From: Rheinheimera sp. MM224
GTDB lineage: Bacteria > Pseudomonadota > Gammaproteobacteria > Enterobacterales > Alteromonadaceae
Direction of reading: 5' to 3'
NCBI RefSeq assembly: GCF_947090785.1
Contig: NZ_OX352320.1
Location: 62,001 to 126,000 of the forward strand
DNA length: 64,000 bases
Each line of letters begins with the position of its first letter. Position 1 is the stretch's first letter. The translations under genes and the position numbers were made by a program. A model generated the notes under the pieces. It did no database searches. It worked only from the letters and a program-made list of their open reading frames with translations, and was not told where the DNA came from. Positions 18,717-28,449 of the stretch are shown piece by piece.

Positions 18717-20516
18717 ATGCCAAAAATTACTCATATTCGTAACTTTTCAGTCATAGCCCACATCGACCACGGCAAATCTACGCTGTCTGATCGTCTGATC
18801 CAATTTTGTGGTGGCCTAACCGATCGTGAAATGCAGGCGCAGGTTTTAGATTCAATGGATCTGGAACGTGAGCGTGGCATCACCATTAAAGCCCAAAGCG
18901 TTACCTTGCATTACAAAGCCAAAGATGGCGAAACTTACCAGCTTAACTTTATCGATACGCCAGGCCACGTTGACTTTACCTATGAAGTCAGCCGTTCTTT
19001 GGCCGCCTGTGAAGGTGCTTTATTAGTGGTTGATGCCGGTCAGGGTGTAGAAGCTCAGACCGTAGCCAACTGCTACACAGCGCTGGAAATGAACCTCGAA
19101 GTTTTGCCAATTCTGAACAAAATCGACTTACCACAAGCTGACCCGGACCGCGTTGCCGAAGAAATTGAAGACATTATCGGTATCGAAGCCATAGGTGCTG
19201 TGCAGTGTTCTGCCAAAACCGGTTTAGGTATTGAAGATGTACTGGAGACTATAGTCGCCAATATTCCTTGCCCTGAAGGTGATGTGGATGGTCCTACTCA
19301 GGCCTTAATCATCGATTCCTGGTTTGACCCGTATCAGGGCGTAGTGTCACTGGTTCGTGTGAAACACGGCAAAATCCAGTTAAAAGACAAAATCAAAGTG
19401 ATGTCGACCGGTATGGTGTACGAAGTCGATAAAGTCGGTGTCTTTACCCCTAAAGCCAACAACACAGGTATTTTAAGTACAGGTGAAGTAGGTTTTGTGA
19501 TCTGCGGCATTAAGGAAATTAAAGGCGCGCCGGTGGGCGATACTTTAACTTTATCTAAAAACTCAGCCACTGAGCCATTACCAGGCTTTAAGCGTATTAA
19601 ACCTCAGGTGTATGCCGGTGTATTCCCAGTATCTTCAGACGATTACGAAGATTTCCGTGATGCGTTGGAAAAACTCAGCTTAAACGACTCTTCACTGTTT
19701 TATGAACCAGAGAGCTCAGGCGCTTTAGGTTTTGGTTTCCGTATTGGTTTCCTTGGTATGTTACATATGGAAATCATTCAGGAACGTTTAGAGCGTGAAT
19801 ACGATCTGGATTTAATCACCACAGCTCCTACCGTAGTGTACGAAGTCATCACCAAAAATGGTGAGACAGTGATGGTGGATAACCCAAGTGCATTACCGCC
19901 AGTGGGCAATATTGATGAAATTCGTGAGCCAATAGTTGAAGCTCATATTCTGGTACCACAGGAATACTTAGGTAACGTGATTAACCTTTGTATTGAGAAA
20001 CGTGGTGTACAGATGAACATGACCTACCACGGCCGTCAGGTTGCGGTGGTGTATGAACTGCCAATGGCAGAAGTAGTGATGGATTTCTTCGACCGCTTAA
20101 AGTCTACCAGCCGCGGTTATGCGTCGCTGGATTATGCTTTTAAACGTTTCCAGACTTCTGAAATGTCACGGGTTGATATTCTGATCAACGGTGAGCGGGT
20201 AGACGCTTTAGCAATTATCAGCCACAAAGACTTTGCACAAGGCCGTGGCCGTGAGTTGGCTGAGAAACTGAAAGAGCTGATCCCTCGTCAGATGTTTGAT
20301 ATTGCCATTCAGGCTGCTATTGGCGCACACGTGATTGCCCGAACTACGGTCAAGCAATTACGTAAAAACGTATTAGCCAAATGTTATGGCGGCGACATCA
20401 GCCGGAAGAAAAAGCTGTTGCAGAAGCAGAAAGACGGTAAAAAACGTATGAAGCAGGTAGGTAATGTGGAAGTTCCACAGGAAGCCTTCCTTGCCATTCT
20501 TAAAGTCGGTAAATAA
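18717..20516 (+). CDS. lepA: Elongation factor 4 (LepA)
   Basis: This 599-residue translational GTPase has G1 AHIDHGKST, switch [10 protein letters not shown]3 DTPGHVDF, G4 NKIDLP, and the characteristic C-terminal domain with [17 protein letters not shown] sequence (here [14 protein letters not shown]). LepA acts on ribosomes during initiation and under ionic stress. Length and motifs are complete. It is followed after 14 bases by lepB, the conserved pairing. Confidence 0.97.
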   Translation: MPKITHIRNFSVIAHIDHGKSTLSDRLIQFCGGLTDREMQAQVLDSMDLERERGITIKAQSVTLHYKAKDGETYQLNFIDTPGHVDFTYEVSRSLAACEGALLVVDAGQGVEAQTVANCYTALEMNLEVLPILNKIDLPQADPDRVAEEIEDIIGIEAIGAVQCSAKTGLGIEDVLETIVANIPCPEGDVDGPTQALIIDSWFDPYQGVVSLVRVKHGKIQLKDKIKVMSTGMVYEVDKVGVFTPKANNTGILSTGEVGFVICGIKEIKGAPVGDTLTLSKNSATEPLPGFKRIKPQVYAGVFPVSSDDYEDFRDALEKLSLNDSSLFYEPESSGALGFGFRIGFLGMLHMEIIQERLEREYDLDLITTAPTVVYEVITKNGETVMVDNPSALPPVGNIDEIREPIVEAHILVPQEYLGNVINLCIEKRGVQMNMTYHGRQVAVVYELPMAEVVMDFFDRLKSTSRGYASLDYAFKRFQTSEMSRVDILINGERVDALAIISHKDFAQGRGRELAEKLKELIPRQMFDIAIQAAIGAHVIARTTVKQLRKNVLAKCYGGDISRKKKLLQKQKDGKKRMKQVGNVEVPQEAFLAILKVGK

Positions 20517-20530
20517 CAACAAGGGTAGTT

Positions 20531-21454
20531 ATGGCAGGTTATTTTGCAATTTTCCTCGTAGTATTGACCTTAGCCAGTGGTTTAATCTGGTTGATCGACA
20601 TACTGGTTTTTGCACCAAAACGTAAAGTTAAAGTTGCGACTGCTCAGGCTGCCGCAGCCGGTGGCCTGCCGTTACATGCTATTGAGCAACTGGAAAAACC
20701 CTCTTATCTGGCAGAAACGGCCAAAGAGATTTTCCCGTTGATTCTGGCTATCACCATTATCCGTTCGTTTTTATACGAGCCGTTCCAGATCCCATCAGGG
20801 TCGATGATGCCAACTTTATTGGTTGGTGATTTTATTCTGGTGGAGAAGTTTTCGTACGATGTGAAAGATCCGGTATGGCGTAAGCCGCTGATCACCACAG
20901 GTCGTCCAGAACGCGGCGACGTGATCGTATTTAAATATCCGGAGCAGCCAACGATCGACTTTATCAAGCGTACCGTGGGTTTGCCTGGTGACCGTATTGT
21001 TTACAAAAACAAGCAGCTGTTTATTCAGCCTGCTTGTACTGCCGCAGATAAAAGCACTTGTCCTGGTCTAAAGGCCGTACCTTTGACATTGCAGGCGGAA
21101 GGCGAGTTTATGGATGGCGAATTGCCCACCAAACGTTATTCAGAGCAATTTGGCGAGCATAAACACGACATACTGCAGCATCCATTTAAGTCAGAACAAC
21201 TGATGAACTACTACAAGCAGCCAGGTACCGCTATTGAAGAGTTTATCGTACCTGAAGGCCACTATTTTGCTTTAGGTGATAACCGTGACAATAGCCGTGA
21301 TAGCCGTTTCTGGGGTTTTGTACCTGAAGAAAATCTGGTCGGTAAAGCGGTATTTATCTGGATGAGTTTTGAATTTAGTGACGACCCGGACAACTGGTTG
21401 CCTGCATGGGTGCCGGTCGGAGTTCGTTTTGAACGTTTAGGCAAAATTAATTAA
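20531..21454 (+). CDS. lepB: Signal peptidase I
   Basis: This 307-residue inner membrane protease removes signal peptides from exported proteins. Two N-terminal membrane segments (about residues 3-23 and 72-88) precede the catalytic domain. The nucleophilic serine is in PSGSMMPTL and the general-base lysine in [12 protein letters not shown]; box E is [16 protein letters not shown]. The stop codon overlaps the rnc start by one base. Confidence 0.97.
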   Translation: MAGYFAIFLVVLTLASGLIWLIDILVFAPKRKVKVATAQAAAAGGLPLHAIEQLEKPSYLAETAKEIFPLILAITIIRSFLYEPFQIPSGSMMPTLLVGDFILVEKFSYDVKDPVWRKPLITTGRPERGDVIVFKYPEQPTIDFIKRTVGLPGDRIVYKNKQLFIQPACTAADKSTCPGLKAVPLTLQAEGEFMDGELPTKRYSEQFGEHKHDILQHPFKSEQLMNYYKQPGTAIEEFIVPEGHYFALGDNRDNSRDSRFWGFVPEENLVGKAVFIWMSFEFSDDPDNWLPAWVPVGVRFERLGKIN

Positions 21455-22128
21455 TGCAAAAACCTGTCAGCGGCCTGATGAAAAAGCTGGGTTACCAGTT
21501 TCAGCAGGTCGCGCTACTCGAACAAGCCCTGACTCACCGCAGTTGCAAAGGTGAACATAATGAGCGGCTGGAATTTTTAGGCGATGCCCTGCTCAGCATG
21601 GTGATTGCTGAAGCTCTGTATCTGCATTTTCCTAAAGCCCGCGAAGGCGATTTAACCCGCATGCGTTCTTCTTTGGTGAAGGGCGTGACTTTGGCTGAAA
21701 TAGCCAAAGAACTGGAACTGGCTGAATTTTTACGGCTTGGCCCTGGTGAAATGAAAAGCGGTGGCTTACGCCGTGAATCTATTCAGGCCGACGCTGTTGA
21801 AGCCATTTTAGGTGCTATCTTCTTAGATGCTGGTATTGAAGCCTGTAAAGAGCGGATTCTAAGCTGGTACGGCAGCCGTCTAACCGGCATCCAGCCTGGT
21901 GTACAAAAAGACAGTAAAACCCAGCTGCAGGAATACCTGCAGGGCCGTCGTTTACCTTTGCCTTTGTATGAAGTGATCGATACTCAAGGCGACGACCACG
22001 ATCAGGTGTTTACTGTGCGTTGTACTGTGCAGGGCAGAGCGCCTGTTATCGCGTCTGGTAATTCCAGACGTAAAGCTGAACAGGATTCAGCACGGATTTT
22101 GTTGGAACAAGTTAAAAATGACCTCTGA
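21454..22128 (+). CDS. rnc: Ribonuclease III
   Basis: This 224-residue double-stranded RNA endonuclease has the signature [20 protein letters not shown], the second acidic site near [17 protein letters not shown], and a C-terminal dsRNA-binding domain ([16 protein letters not shown]...[13 protein letters not shown]). It processes rRNA precursors and structured mRNAs. It overlaps lepB by one base and era by 11 bases. Confidence 0.97.
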   Translation: MQKPVSGLMKKLGYQFQQVALLEQALTHRSCKGEHNERLEFLGDALLSMVIAEALYLHFPKAREGDLTRMRSSLVKGVTLAEIAKELELAEFLRLGPGEMKSGGLRRESIQADAVEAILGAIFLDAGIEACKERILSWYGSRLTGIQPGVQKDSKTQLQEYLQGRRLPLPLYEVIDTQGDDHDQVFTVRCTVQGRAPVIASGNSRRKAEQDSARILLEQVKNDL

Positions 22129-23014
22129 AACTTTTGCCGGACTGGTTGCTATAGTTGGCCGTCCGAACGTGGGTAAATCCACTTTATTAAACCAGCTGGT
22201 GGGTCAGAAGGTCAGTATTACTTCGCGTAAACCCCAGACCACCCGTCACCGTATTGTCGGCATAGACACGCAGGATAATTACCAGACTGTGTATGTGGAT
22301 ACACCAGGTTTGCATATCGAAGAAAAGCGTGCCATTAACCGCCTGATGAACAAAGCTGCAGCCAGTACGATACTGGATGTAGAGCTGATTATTTTTGTGG
22401 TTGAAGGTACCCGCTGGACGGACGACGATCAAATGGTGTTAAACCGTCTGATCGCGGCAAAAAAGCCGGTGCTGTTAGTGGTGAATAAAGTCGACTTATA
22501 CAAAGACAAAGAAGATTTACTGCCGCATTTACAGTGGCTTGGTAGTCAACTTGAGTTTCAGCAAATCATCCCTTTGTCTGCTGAAAAAGGTACTAATGTG
22601 CAGACGTTGCGTGAGTTGGTACAAAAACAATTACCTCCTTGTGAATTCTTCTTCCCGGAAGAATATGTCACTGACCGCAGCAGCCGTTTTATGGCGTCTG
22701 AAATAGTCCGGGAAAAGCTGATGCGTTTCCTTGGTGACGAATTGCCTTATGCAGTCACGGTTGAAATTGAACGCTTTAAATGGGAAGAAAAACACTACCA
22801 TATCGCTGCTTTAGTTTTAGTTGAACGCGACACACAAAAGCAGATGGTGATAGGTAAAAAAGGCGAACGTATTAAAACCATCGCCACTGAAGCCCGTAAA
22901 GATATGGAAACCTTGTTTGAACAACCGGTATTTTTACAAGTCTGGGTCAAAGTGAAATCAGGTTGGGCCGATGACGAGCGTGCTTTGCGCAGCTTAGGTT
23001 ACGGCGAAGACTAA
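22118..23014 (+). CDS. era: GTPase Era
   Basis: This 298-residue essential GTPase helps 30S ribosome maturation by binding the 3' end of 16S rRNA. G1 is [13 protein letters not shown]3 is DTPG, G4 is NKVD, and the C-terminal KH domain has [13 protein letters not shown]. The start is inside the end of rnc, the usual overlap. Confidence 0.97.
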   Translation: MTSETFAGLVAIVGRPNVGKSTLLNQLVGQKVSITSRKPQTTRHRIVGIDTQDNYQTVYVDTPGLHIEEKRAINRLMNKAAASTILDVELIIFVVEGTRWTDDDQMVLNRLIAAKKPVLLVVNKVDLYKDKEDLLPHLQWLGSQLEFQQIIPLSAEKGTNVQTLRELVQKQLPPCEFFFPEEYVTDRSSRFMASEIVREKLMRFLGDELPYAVTVEIERFKWEEKHYHIAALVLVERDTQKQMVIGKKGERIKTIATEARKDMETLFEQPVFLQVWVKVKSGWADDERALRSLGYGED

Positions 23015-23015
23015 A

Positions 23016-23696
23016 ATGGACAATCGCAGCTGGCCAGCTTTTATTCTGCACAGCCGCGCTTTTAAGGAACAGCAGTTGTTATTGCAGCTGCTGGTGCCTG
23101 AACTGGGTCGGGTCAGTGCTGTGATCCGTAAATCCAGCAGTAAAAAACAACAACGATTGTCATTGCAACCTTTCCAGTTATTGCAGCTGGAACTGTTGGG
23201 CCGTTCTGAATTAAAAACTGTCAGTAAAGCTGAAGAAGCAGGCCCCGCCTTTTTGTTGCAAGGTGAAAAGCTGTTTGGCGCCATGTATTTAAACGAGCTG
23301 ATTTGTCGTTTATGGCCGGAAAACGTTGGCTCGGATGCGTTATTTGAGTTGTATCAGCGAAGTTTACAGCAACTGCTCACTGAAGATCTTGAGCCTTGTT
23401 TACGGCAATTTGAATTTTCCCTGCTTACTGAATTAGGCCAGCCGGTGGACTGGGACTACGATTCAGAAGGTGAGGCTATGCAGGATGGCGCCTTATATCA
23501 GTGGTGGCCGGAGCAAGGCTGGCAAATCGCAGGCAAAGGCTGGAAAGGCGAAATTCTTAAAGCCATAGGCCAGCAGCAATGGCAGCAGGATGATGTATTA
23601 AGAGCCGCCAAGCAATTAAGCCGTTTATTATTAGCCCCTTTGCTTGGCAGCAAACCTTTAACCAGCAGAGCATTATTTCAACCGATCAGGAACTAG
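23016..23696 (+). CDS. recO: DNA repair protein RecO
   Basis: This 226-residue RecO has the N-terminal OB fold ([26 protein letters not shown]) and a helical C-terminus. With RecR it loads RecA onto SSB-coated DNA at gaps. The zinc-finger cysteines of some RecO families are absent, as usual in gammaproteobacteria. The gene starts one base after the era stop. Confidence 0.93.
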   Translation: MDNRSWPAFILHSRAFKEQQLLLQLLVPELGRVSAVIRKSSSKKQQRLSLQPFQLLQLELLGRSELKTVSKAEEAGPAFLLQGEKLFGAMYLNELICRLWPENVGSDALFELYQRSLQQLLTEDLEPCLRQFEFSLLTELGQPVDWDYDSEGEAMQDGALYQWWPEQGWQIAGKGWKGEILKAIGQQQWQQDDVLRAAKQLSRLLLAPLLGSKPLTSRALFQPIRN

Positions 23697-23698
23697 CT

Positions 23699-24430
23699 AT
23701 GAGCGCCATTTATTTAGGTATCAATATCGATCACGTCGCCACTTTACGTCAGGCCCGTGGCACTTATTACCCTGAACCTGTGCATGCTGCATTATTGGCT
23801 GAGCAATTTGGCGCTGATGGCATTACTGTGCATTTACGAGAAGACCGCCGTCATATTCAGGACCGTGATTTATTTGTATTGCGTCAAACCATAGCCACCC
23901 GTTTAAATTTCGAAATGGCTGTGACTGAAGAAATGTTAGGTATTGCCGCTCAGCTTAAACCTGAATTCTGTTGTTTAGTGCCGGAAAAACGTCAGGAACT
24001 GACCACAGAAGGTGGTTTGGAAGTGGCAGGCCAGTTCGATAAAATTCAGGATGCTGTAGTACGTTTGCAGCAAGACAATATTTTAGTGTCCTTGTTTATC
24101 GACGCCGATGAAAAACAAATAGCAGCGGCAGCCAAAGCTGGTGCGCCTTTTATTGAAATTCACACCGGCCAGTATGCGGAAGCGACCGATCCGAAAAAGC
24201 AAAAGGCAGAGCTTGAGCGTATCACTGAAGCTGCTGCTTATGCGGCTTCATTGGGCTTAACCGTCAATGCCGGTCATGGCCTGCATTACCATAACGTGCA
24301 GCCTATAGCCGCTATTTCTCAGATGTACGAGCTGAATATTGGTCATGCTATTGTGGCCCGCGCCATTTTCTCGGGTTTAGGCCCTGCAGTAGCTGAAATG
24401 AAACGCCTGATGGTCGAGGCGCGCCGTTAA
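23699..24430 (+). CDS. pdxJ: Pyridoxine 5'-phosphate synthase
   Basis: This 243-residue TIM-barrel enzyme condenses 1-deoxyxylulose 5-phosphate with 3-amino-2-oxopropyl phosphate to make pyridoxine phosphate. Typical segments are [40 protein letters not shown] and [11 protein letters not shown]. Its last base overlaps the acpS start. Confidence 0.97.
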   Translation: MSAIYLGINIDHVATLRQARGTYYPEPVHAALLAEQFGADGITVHLREDRRHIQDRDLFVLRQTIATRLNFEMAVTEEMLGIAAQLKPEFCCLVPEKRQELTTEGGLEVAGQFDKIQDAVVRLQQDNILVSLFIDADEKQIAAAAKAGAPFIEIHTGQYAEATDPKKQKAELERITEAAAYAASLGLTVNAGHGLHYHNVQPIAAISQMYELNIGHAIVARAIFSGLGPAVAEMKRLMVEARR

Positions 24431-24807
24431 TGGCCATTGTTGGTTTAGGCACCGACATTATTGAAATAGCGCGTATAGAGCAAAGCCTGACGCGCTCACC
24501 CCGTTTAGTACAACGGGTACTGACTGAATCTGAGCAGCAAATTTTAGCTGCTCATGGTCAGCCAGCCCGATATTTTGCCAAACGTTTTGCCGCTAAAGAA
24601 GCTGCAGCTAAAGCCCTTGGCACAGGCATAGGCCGTGGTATTTCGTTTCAACATTTTATTGTCAGCAACGACCCTTCAGGTCGCCCTCAACTTGAGCTCA
24701 CAGGTCCGGCTAAAGCATTAGCTGATTCAATGCAAGTGCGTTCAGTCTGGCTCTCCATCAGCGACGAGCAGGCGTATGCCTGTGCCACAGTCATTCTCGA
24801 ATCCTAA
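24430..24807 (+). CDS. acpS: Holo-acyl-carrier-protein synthase
   Basis: This 125-residue phosphopantetheinyl transferase activates acyl carrier protein. It has GLGTDIIEIARIE and FAKRFAAKEAAAKALGTG, including the magnesium-binding Asp and Glu. It is the last gene of the rpoE-to-acpS run. A short dispersed repeat follows within 6 bases of its stop codon. Confidence 0.96.
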   Translation: MAIVGLGTDIIEIARIEQSLTRSPRLVQRVLTESEQQILAAHGQPARYFAKRFAAKEAAAKALGTGIGRGISFQHFIVSNDPSGRPQLELTGPAKALADSMQVRSVWLSISDEQAYACATVILES

Positions 24808-24812
24808 CCTTT

Positions 24813-24839
24813 GCGGGCGGGGTAAACCCGCGCCCCTAC
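24813..24839 (-). repeat. Dispersed GTAGGGGCG...CCCCGCCCG repeat, copy 1
   Basis: On the minus strand this 27-base stretch begins GTAGGGGCGCGGGT and ends ACCCCGCCCGC, near-palindromic at its ends. Two further copies lie at 44361-44388 and 44431-44459. It occupies the gap after acpS and could act as a terminator-like hairpin. Confidence 0.7.
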
Positions 24840-24895
24840 CCATGACACATCCTATTAGGGTATAAATACTTCAACTCCAGCTGTAGGTGAAGTAA

Positions 24896-25684
24896 ATGCA
24901 AAAAGGTAGTTTGGTTTGTGTCGGCACTGGTATGACTTTAGGTTCTCATATCAGTCCTTTATCCCGCAGTTATATAGAACAAGCCGATGTGGTTTTTGTA
25001 TTAGTGGCTGATGGTACTACTGAGCTGTGGATCCAGGGAATGAATGCCGATGTGCGTAGTCTGCAGCCTTATTATTCTGAAGGCCAGTCCCGGATGATCA
25101 CCTATAAACAAATGGTGGCGGCACTGCTTGCCGAAGTGCGCTTGGGTAAAAAAGTCTGTGGTGCTTTTTATGGCCATCCCGGTGTGTTTGCCTGGGTACC
25201 ACATCAGGCTATTAAAGAAGCTATATCTGAAGGTTATCAGGCTCATATGGAGCCAGGCATTTCCGCCGAAGACTGTTTATATGCCGATTTAGGCTTAGAC
25301 CCCGGCACTTATGGTTGCCAGCATTATGAAGCCAGTGCTTTGATGTTTTACCAACGCACTATAGATACTGCGGCTTACTTAATTTTATGGCAACCAGGGG
25401 TCGCTGGCGATAAGTCGCTGGCGAAATTCAGCACAGGCAGTGCGTATCGTGAAGTTCTAGTCGAACTGTTAAGTCAATGGTACCCGCTGGATCATCAGGT
25501 CATTTTATACGAAGCCGTGACTTTACCTATCCAGCAACCTCGTATTGAACGCATTGCTTTGTCTGATTTACCTAAAGCGCAGATGGATTTAAAAACCACT
25601 TTAGTTATACCTCCAGCCACTGTCGCTAAAGCCAATCAGCTGATTTTAGATAAGTTAAAGGCTCTGGTGACTCAGGAAGATTAA
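24896..25684 (+). CDS. SonM-type peptide alpha-N-methyltransferase (split borosin pathway)
   Basis: This 262-residue tetrapyrrole-methylase-fold SAM enzyme probably methylates backbone amides of a peptide substrate. It begins GSLVCVGTGMTLGSHISPLSRSYIEQAD and has FYGHPGVF (91-98), MEPGISAEDCLYADLGLDPG (118-137) and the HYEASALMFY segment. Tyr60, Arg66, Tyr70 and Tyr92 have exactly the spacing of Tyr66, Arg72, Tyr76 and Tyr98, the catalytic set of the fungal borosin enzyme OphMA. It lacks a fused C-terminal substrate, as in the Shewanella SonM enzyme. A candidate precursor is encoded at 26351. Plain porphyrin methylases differ in these motifs. The GNAT gene starts one base after its stop. Substrate identity is inferred. 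Confidence 0.88.
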   Translation: MQKGSLVCVGTGMTLGSHISPLSRSYIEQADVVFVLVADGTTELWIQGMNADVRSLQPYYSEGQSRMITYKQMVAALLAEVRLGKKVCGAFYGHPGVFAWVPHQAIKEAISEGYQAHMEPGISAEDCLYADLGLDPGTYGCQHYEASALMFYQRTIDTAAYLILWQPGVAGDKSLAKFSTGSAYREVLVELLSQWYPLDHQVILYEAVTLPIQQPRIERIALSDLPKAQMDLKTTLVIPPATVAKANQLILDKLKALVTQED

Positions 25685-25685
25685 A

Positions 25686-26222
25686 ATGAATACGGATTGG
25701 CAACTTGCAGCAAAAGCCGAAAATTTTGTGATCACCACATCACGTTTGTTGATCCGGCCTTTAACACAACAGGACCTGCAGCTGTATTTGGATTTATATA
25801 CCAATACTGAGACTATGGTGTTTGTTGGAGAAACTCTGCAAGCAGAAAAGGCTAAAAACAGCTTTCAGATCGCTTTACGACTTAATGCAAAAACACCCTT
25901 TAAACGGTTATTTCTGACCATTGTTGAGCAAGGCCGGTGTGCAGGCTTGTGCGCTATCAATCAATGGAACAGTGAAACAGCACAGGTTGAGGTCGGTATT
26001 ATGTTATTGCGGCCCTGGCACGGCCAGGGTTATGCAGCGGAAGCCTTGGCAGCATTAATTCAGCGGGTGCAACAACAGTTTTACACTGCAGTGATCAAAG
26101 GTGATTTAGACCCCGAAAATAAAGCTGCAGTGCAGTTGGTAGTAAAAACTGGTTTTCAACCTGATTTAAACTGCAGCAGAACCTATTGGGTGAAACATAA
26201 TGATGCATTAGTGCCATTCTGA
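25686..26222 (+). CDS. GNAT-family N-acetyltransferase (RimJ/RimL-like)
   Basis: This 178-residue acetyltransferase has the RimJ/RimL start pattern ITTSRLLIRPLTQQDLQLYL, the acetyl-CoA loop RPWHGQGYAAEAL and the late segment DPENKAAVQLVVKTGFQ. It begins one base after the methyltransferase stop, so the two are very probably cotranscribed and translationally coupled. It could acetylate the modified peptide, confer self-protection, or be unrelated; the sequence does not decide. A 128-base gap separates it from the precursor gene. Confidence 0.85.
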   Translation: MNTDWQLAAKAENFVITTSRLLIRPLTQQDLQLYLDLYTNTETMVFVGETLQAEKAKNSFQIALRLNAKTPFKRLFLTIVEQGRCAGLCAINQWNSETAQVEVGIMLLRPWHGQGYAAEALAALIQRVQQQFYTAVIKGDLDPENKAAVQLVVKTGFQPDLNCSRTYWVKHNDALVPF

Positions 26223-26350
26223 TAAAAACTTAAATACAGAACTTATTATGTACGCTTGTGCTTTTAATTTTATCGTTTTAAAGTGGATTTGCGTGGGTAG
26301 TTCTGGCATCAGGCTTTAAGCGGTGCTTTGTTTGCAGTATTGGAGTCGTT

Positions 26351-26626
26351 ATGTCAAAAATTATCAGTCTGTTAGAAAAAATGGGCCAAAATGCTGAGTT
26401 TCGTTATGCCAACGCTGAGCAATTAGCATGTTTAATGGCGAACACTGACCCTGCGTTAATTGATGCGGTGATTGCAGGAGACCAAGCCGGGCTAGAACAA
26501 TTATTGGGAGCAAGAACTAATGTTGTTTGTGGTATTCATCCAGCAGACCAACCAGATGAAGAACCGCAGGATGAACCTGGAGATCAGCCTGAAAAAGAGG
26601 CTGGCTCAGTCTTGAAGGTCGGTTAG
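26351..26626 (+). CDS. Candidate split-borosin precursor peptide
   Basis: This 91-residue protein fits the layout of SonA-like borosin precursors. Residues 1-54 form a helical leader (ISLLEKMGQNAEFRYANAEQ, then LIDAVIAGDQAGLEQLLG) resembling the borosin-binding domain. A short core-like stretch follows, TNVVCGIHPA (56-65), then an acidic proline-rich tail (66-84; repeated DEPQDEPGDQP-type sequence) and a small end GSVLKVG. GGAG lies 5 bases before the ATG. The gene lies downstream of the methyltransferase and GNAT genes, with its own 128-base upstream region. Which residues are methylated, and where the peptide is cut, cannot be read from the sequence; VVCGI is my best guess. Confidence 0.8.
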   Translation: MSKIISLLEKMGQNAEFRYANAEQLACLMANTDPALIDAVIAGDQAGLEQLLGARTNVVCGIHPADQPDEEPQDEPGDQPEKEAGSVLKVG

Positions 26627-26628
26627 TT

Positions 26629-28377
26629 TTGCTATCAATTTTTGGATATAAATTACGATACAGGCGGCAGGTATTTTGGCTGCCTATATTTCTATGTACT
26701 TTAATCTTTCCTGTTTATCTTCAGGCATCAGTAGAGCAGTTAACTTACCTTGATAAGATTAAAAGCTCCAAATTTGATGAGTTCAGCAAAGGGGTTGATG
26801 TTTTAGCAAACACCAATACGAAATTATCACCCTTTGAAACTGATTACCTTCAACTGCTAAAGGCATATAAGTTAAGTTATCTTGGCGATATTGATAAGGC
26901 CCTATTGATATTACAGCCATTAACTTCTAACCCGGATATGGCAATCTCTTTTCGTGCGAAAGCCTTGTCAATCAATAGTCTTATCATTGTCAGACGGTAT
27001 CTGGACGCATTCTTATATTTTGAGACGCTAATCAATCAACTGCCCCAGGTTAACCAGCCTATAGCCAGAGAGCAAGGTTTAAGAGTTATAGCGATGATGT
27101 ATACCATGATCGAGCGTTATGACTTATCTGTTTCCTATCTGGACCAACTGATAGCGGAAAACCCAAGTGAAAATTCTGTCTGTGCGGCCTATCAGTTGCG
27201 CCTTGAAGCTTGGTTTTCGAGTAATCAGATAGAGTTGTTTAAGCGTGATGTTGACTCTGGTGTTCAATACTGTGAAGAACATAATGAGCCGCTTTGGAGA
27301 CAACTTATTATAGTTACTAAGGCGAAATTATTATTTGAAGAAGGGTTTTACGAGCAAAGTAAGCTTCTTTTACTAAAAGAATATACTAGGGCTGCAGATA
27401 CTAAATATTTGCGCTTAATAACAGAATTCAATTATGTGCTAGCTGAAAACCTTTTAATGTTGGGTGATTTAGATGAGGCGAAACGATATGCAAATATGGT
27501 TGTCGCTGAGGCAGAGTCTTTTAAAAACTACTTTCCAATAGTTCACTCCTTTAAGGTTTTGTATCGCGCCGCCAAACAAGAAAAAAACTACCAGCAAGCG
27601 CTGGATTATCACGAACAATACATGGCAGCTTTTACCGCTTATATGGATGATAAGTCGGCGCAGCAGATGGCGTACCATACAGCACATTCGGAAATTCTGG
27701 CACAAAACCAAAAAATTGCCTTGCTGGATAAAGACAATCAGTTACTGCAGTACGAGCAGACTTCACTTAAACATCAGGCTGCTTTTAACAAGCTGTTGAT
27801 TATTGCTTTGGCTGTGTTGGTATTCGGTCTTGCAGTGATGGCCTATCGCAGTTTTGTCGCCCGTCAGCGTTTTAAAGCTTTGGCTGAATATGATGATTTA
27901 ACCGCCATCAGCAACAGGTATCACTTTTCGACCTCAGCCAAAGGAGCTTTGGCTTTATGTGAAAAAGGTCAATTACCTGCCGCCCTTATCGTGTTTGATC
28001 TGGACCATTTTAAACAAATTAATGATCAGTATGGCCATGCGGCAGGCGACTGGGCTTTACGCCAAACTGTGGATACCTGTCGTAACTTTATGCGTAATAA
28101 CGATGTGTTTGGCCGTATTGGTGGTGAAGAGTTTGCGATCTTATTGCCGGGCTGCCAGAGTGACAAGGCGCATTTACTGGCGGACATTTGCCGGGATGCC
28201 ATCAGCAATATTGATACTGCAGCTTCGGGTTACGAATTTAAATTAAGTGCCAGTTTTGGTGTCACTTCAGCAGAAATTTCCGGTTACCATTTAACTAAAC
28301 TAATTGAAGATGCAGATACAGCCATGTACCAGGCCAAACAACTAGGGCGGAACAAAGTACACTTCTTTCAAGGCTAA
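26629..28377 (+). CDS. Membrane-anchored diguanylate cyclase with TPR-like sensor
   Basis: This 582-residue protein has an N-terminal hydrophobic segment (about residues 15-33), a periplasmic helical-repeat region (about 35-340), a membrane helix at about 387-411 and a C-terminal GGDEF domain. The active site is GGEEF (498-502), the substrate segment FDLDHFKQINDQYGH is intact, and RNND (489-492) is a correctly placed product-inhibition site. It should make cyclic di-GMP. The only plausible start is a TTG at 26629, 2 bases after the precursor stop, suggesting coupled translation. A strong hairpin follows its stop. What it senses is unknown; its link to the peptide locus is positional only. Confidence 0.87.
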   Translation: MLSIFGYKLRYRRQVFWLPIFLCTLIFPVYLQASVEQLTYLDKIKSSKFDEFSKGVDVLANTNTKLSPFETDYLQLLKAYKLSYLGDIDKALLILQPLTSNPDMAISFRAKALSINSLIIVRRYLDAFLYFETLINQLPQVNQPIAREQGLRVIAMMYTMIERYDLSVSYLDQLIAENPSENSVCAAYQLRLEAWFSSNQIELFKRDVDSGVQYCEEHNEPLWRQLIIVTKAKLLFEEGFYEQSKLLLLKEYTRAADTKYLRLITEFNYVLAENLLMLGDLDEAKRYANMVVAEAESFKNYFPIVHSFKVLYRAAKQEKNYQQALDYHEQYMAAFTAYMDDKSAQQMAYHTAHSEILAQNQKIALLDKDNQLLQYEQTSLKHQAAFNKLLIIALAVLVFGLAVMAYRSFVARQRFKALAEYDDLTAISNRYHFSTSAKGALALCEKGQLPAALIVFDLDHFKQINDQYGHAAGDWALRQTVDTCRNFMRNNDVFGRIGGEEFAILLPGCQSDKAHLLADICRDAISNIDTAASGYEFKLSASFGVTSAEISGYHLTKLIEDADTAMYQAKQLGRNKVHFFQG

Positions 28378-28408
28378 TCTGAGTTTGCACTATTGAATTT
28401 TTGAGTTA

Positions 28409-28446
28409 CTCCGATGTCAGAAACGGCAGTCTGACATCGGAGTTTT
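28409..28446 (+). terminator. Intrinsic terminator after the diguanylate cyclase gene
   Basis: A 13-base perfect stem, CTCCGATGTCAGA (28409-28421) with TCTGACATCGGAG (28430-28442), has an 8-base loop and is followed by TTTT. It would end the peptide-locus transcript. Its right arm also supplies GGAG in front of the next candidate start at 28450. Confidence 0.8.
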
Positions 28447-28449
28447 GCT

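Noticed and set aside
24896..25684. Reading the methyltransferase as a cobalamin or sirohaem porphyrin methylase
   Set aside because: The fold is shared, but the Tyr/Arg set spacing, the YGHPGVF context and a neighbouring leader-like protein fit the borosin enzymes; no tetrapyrrole genes are nearby.
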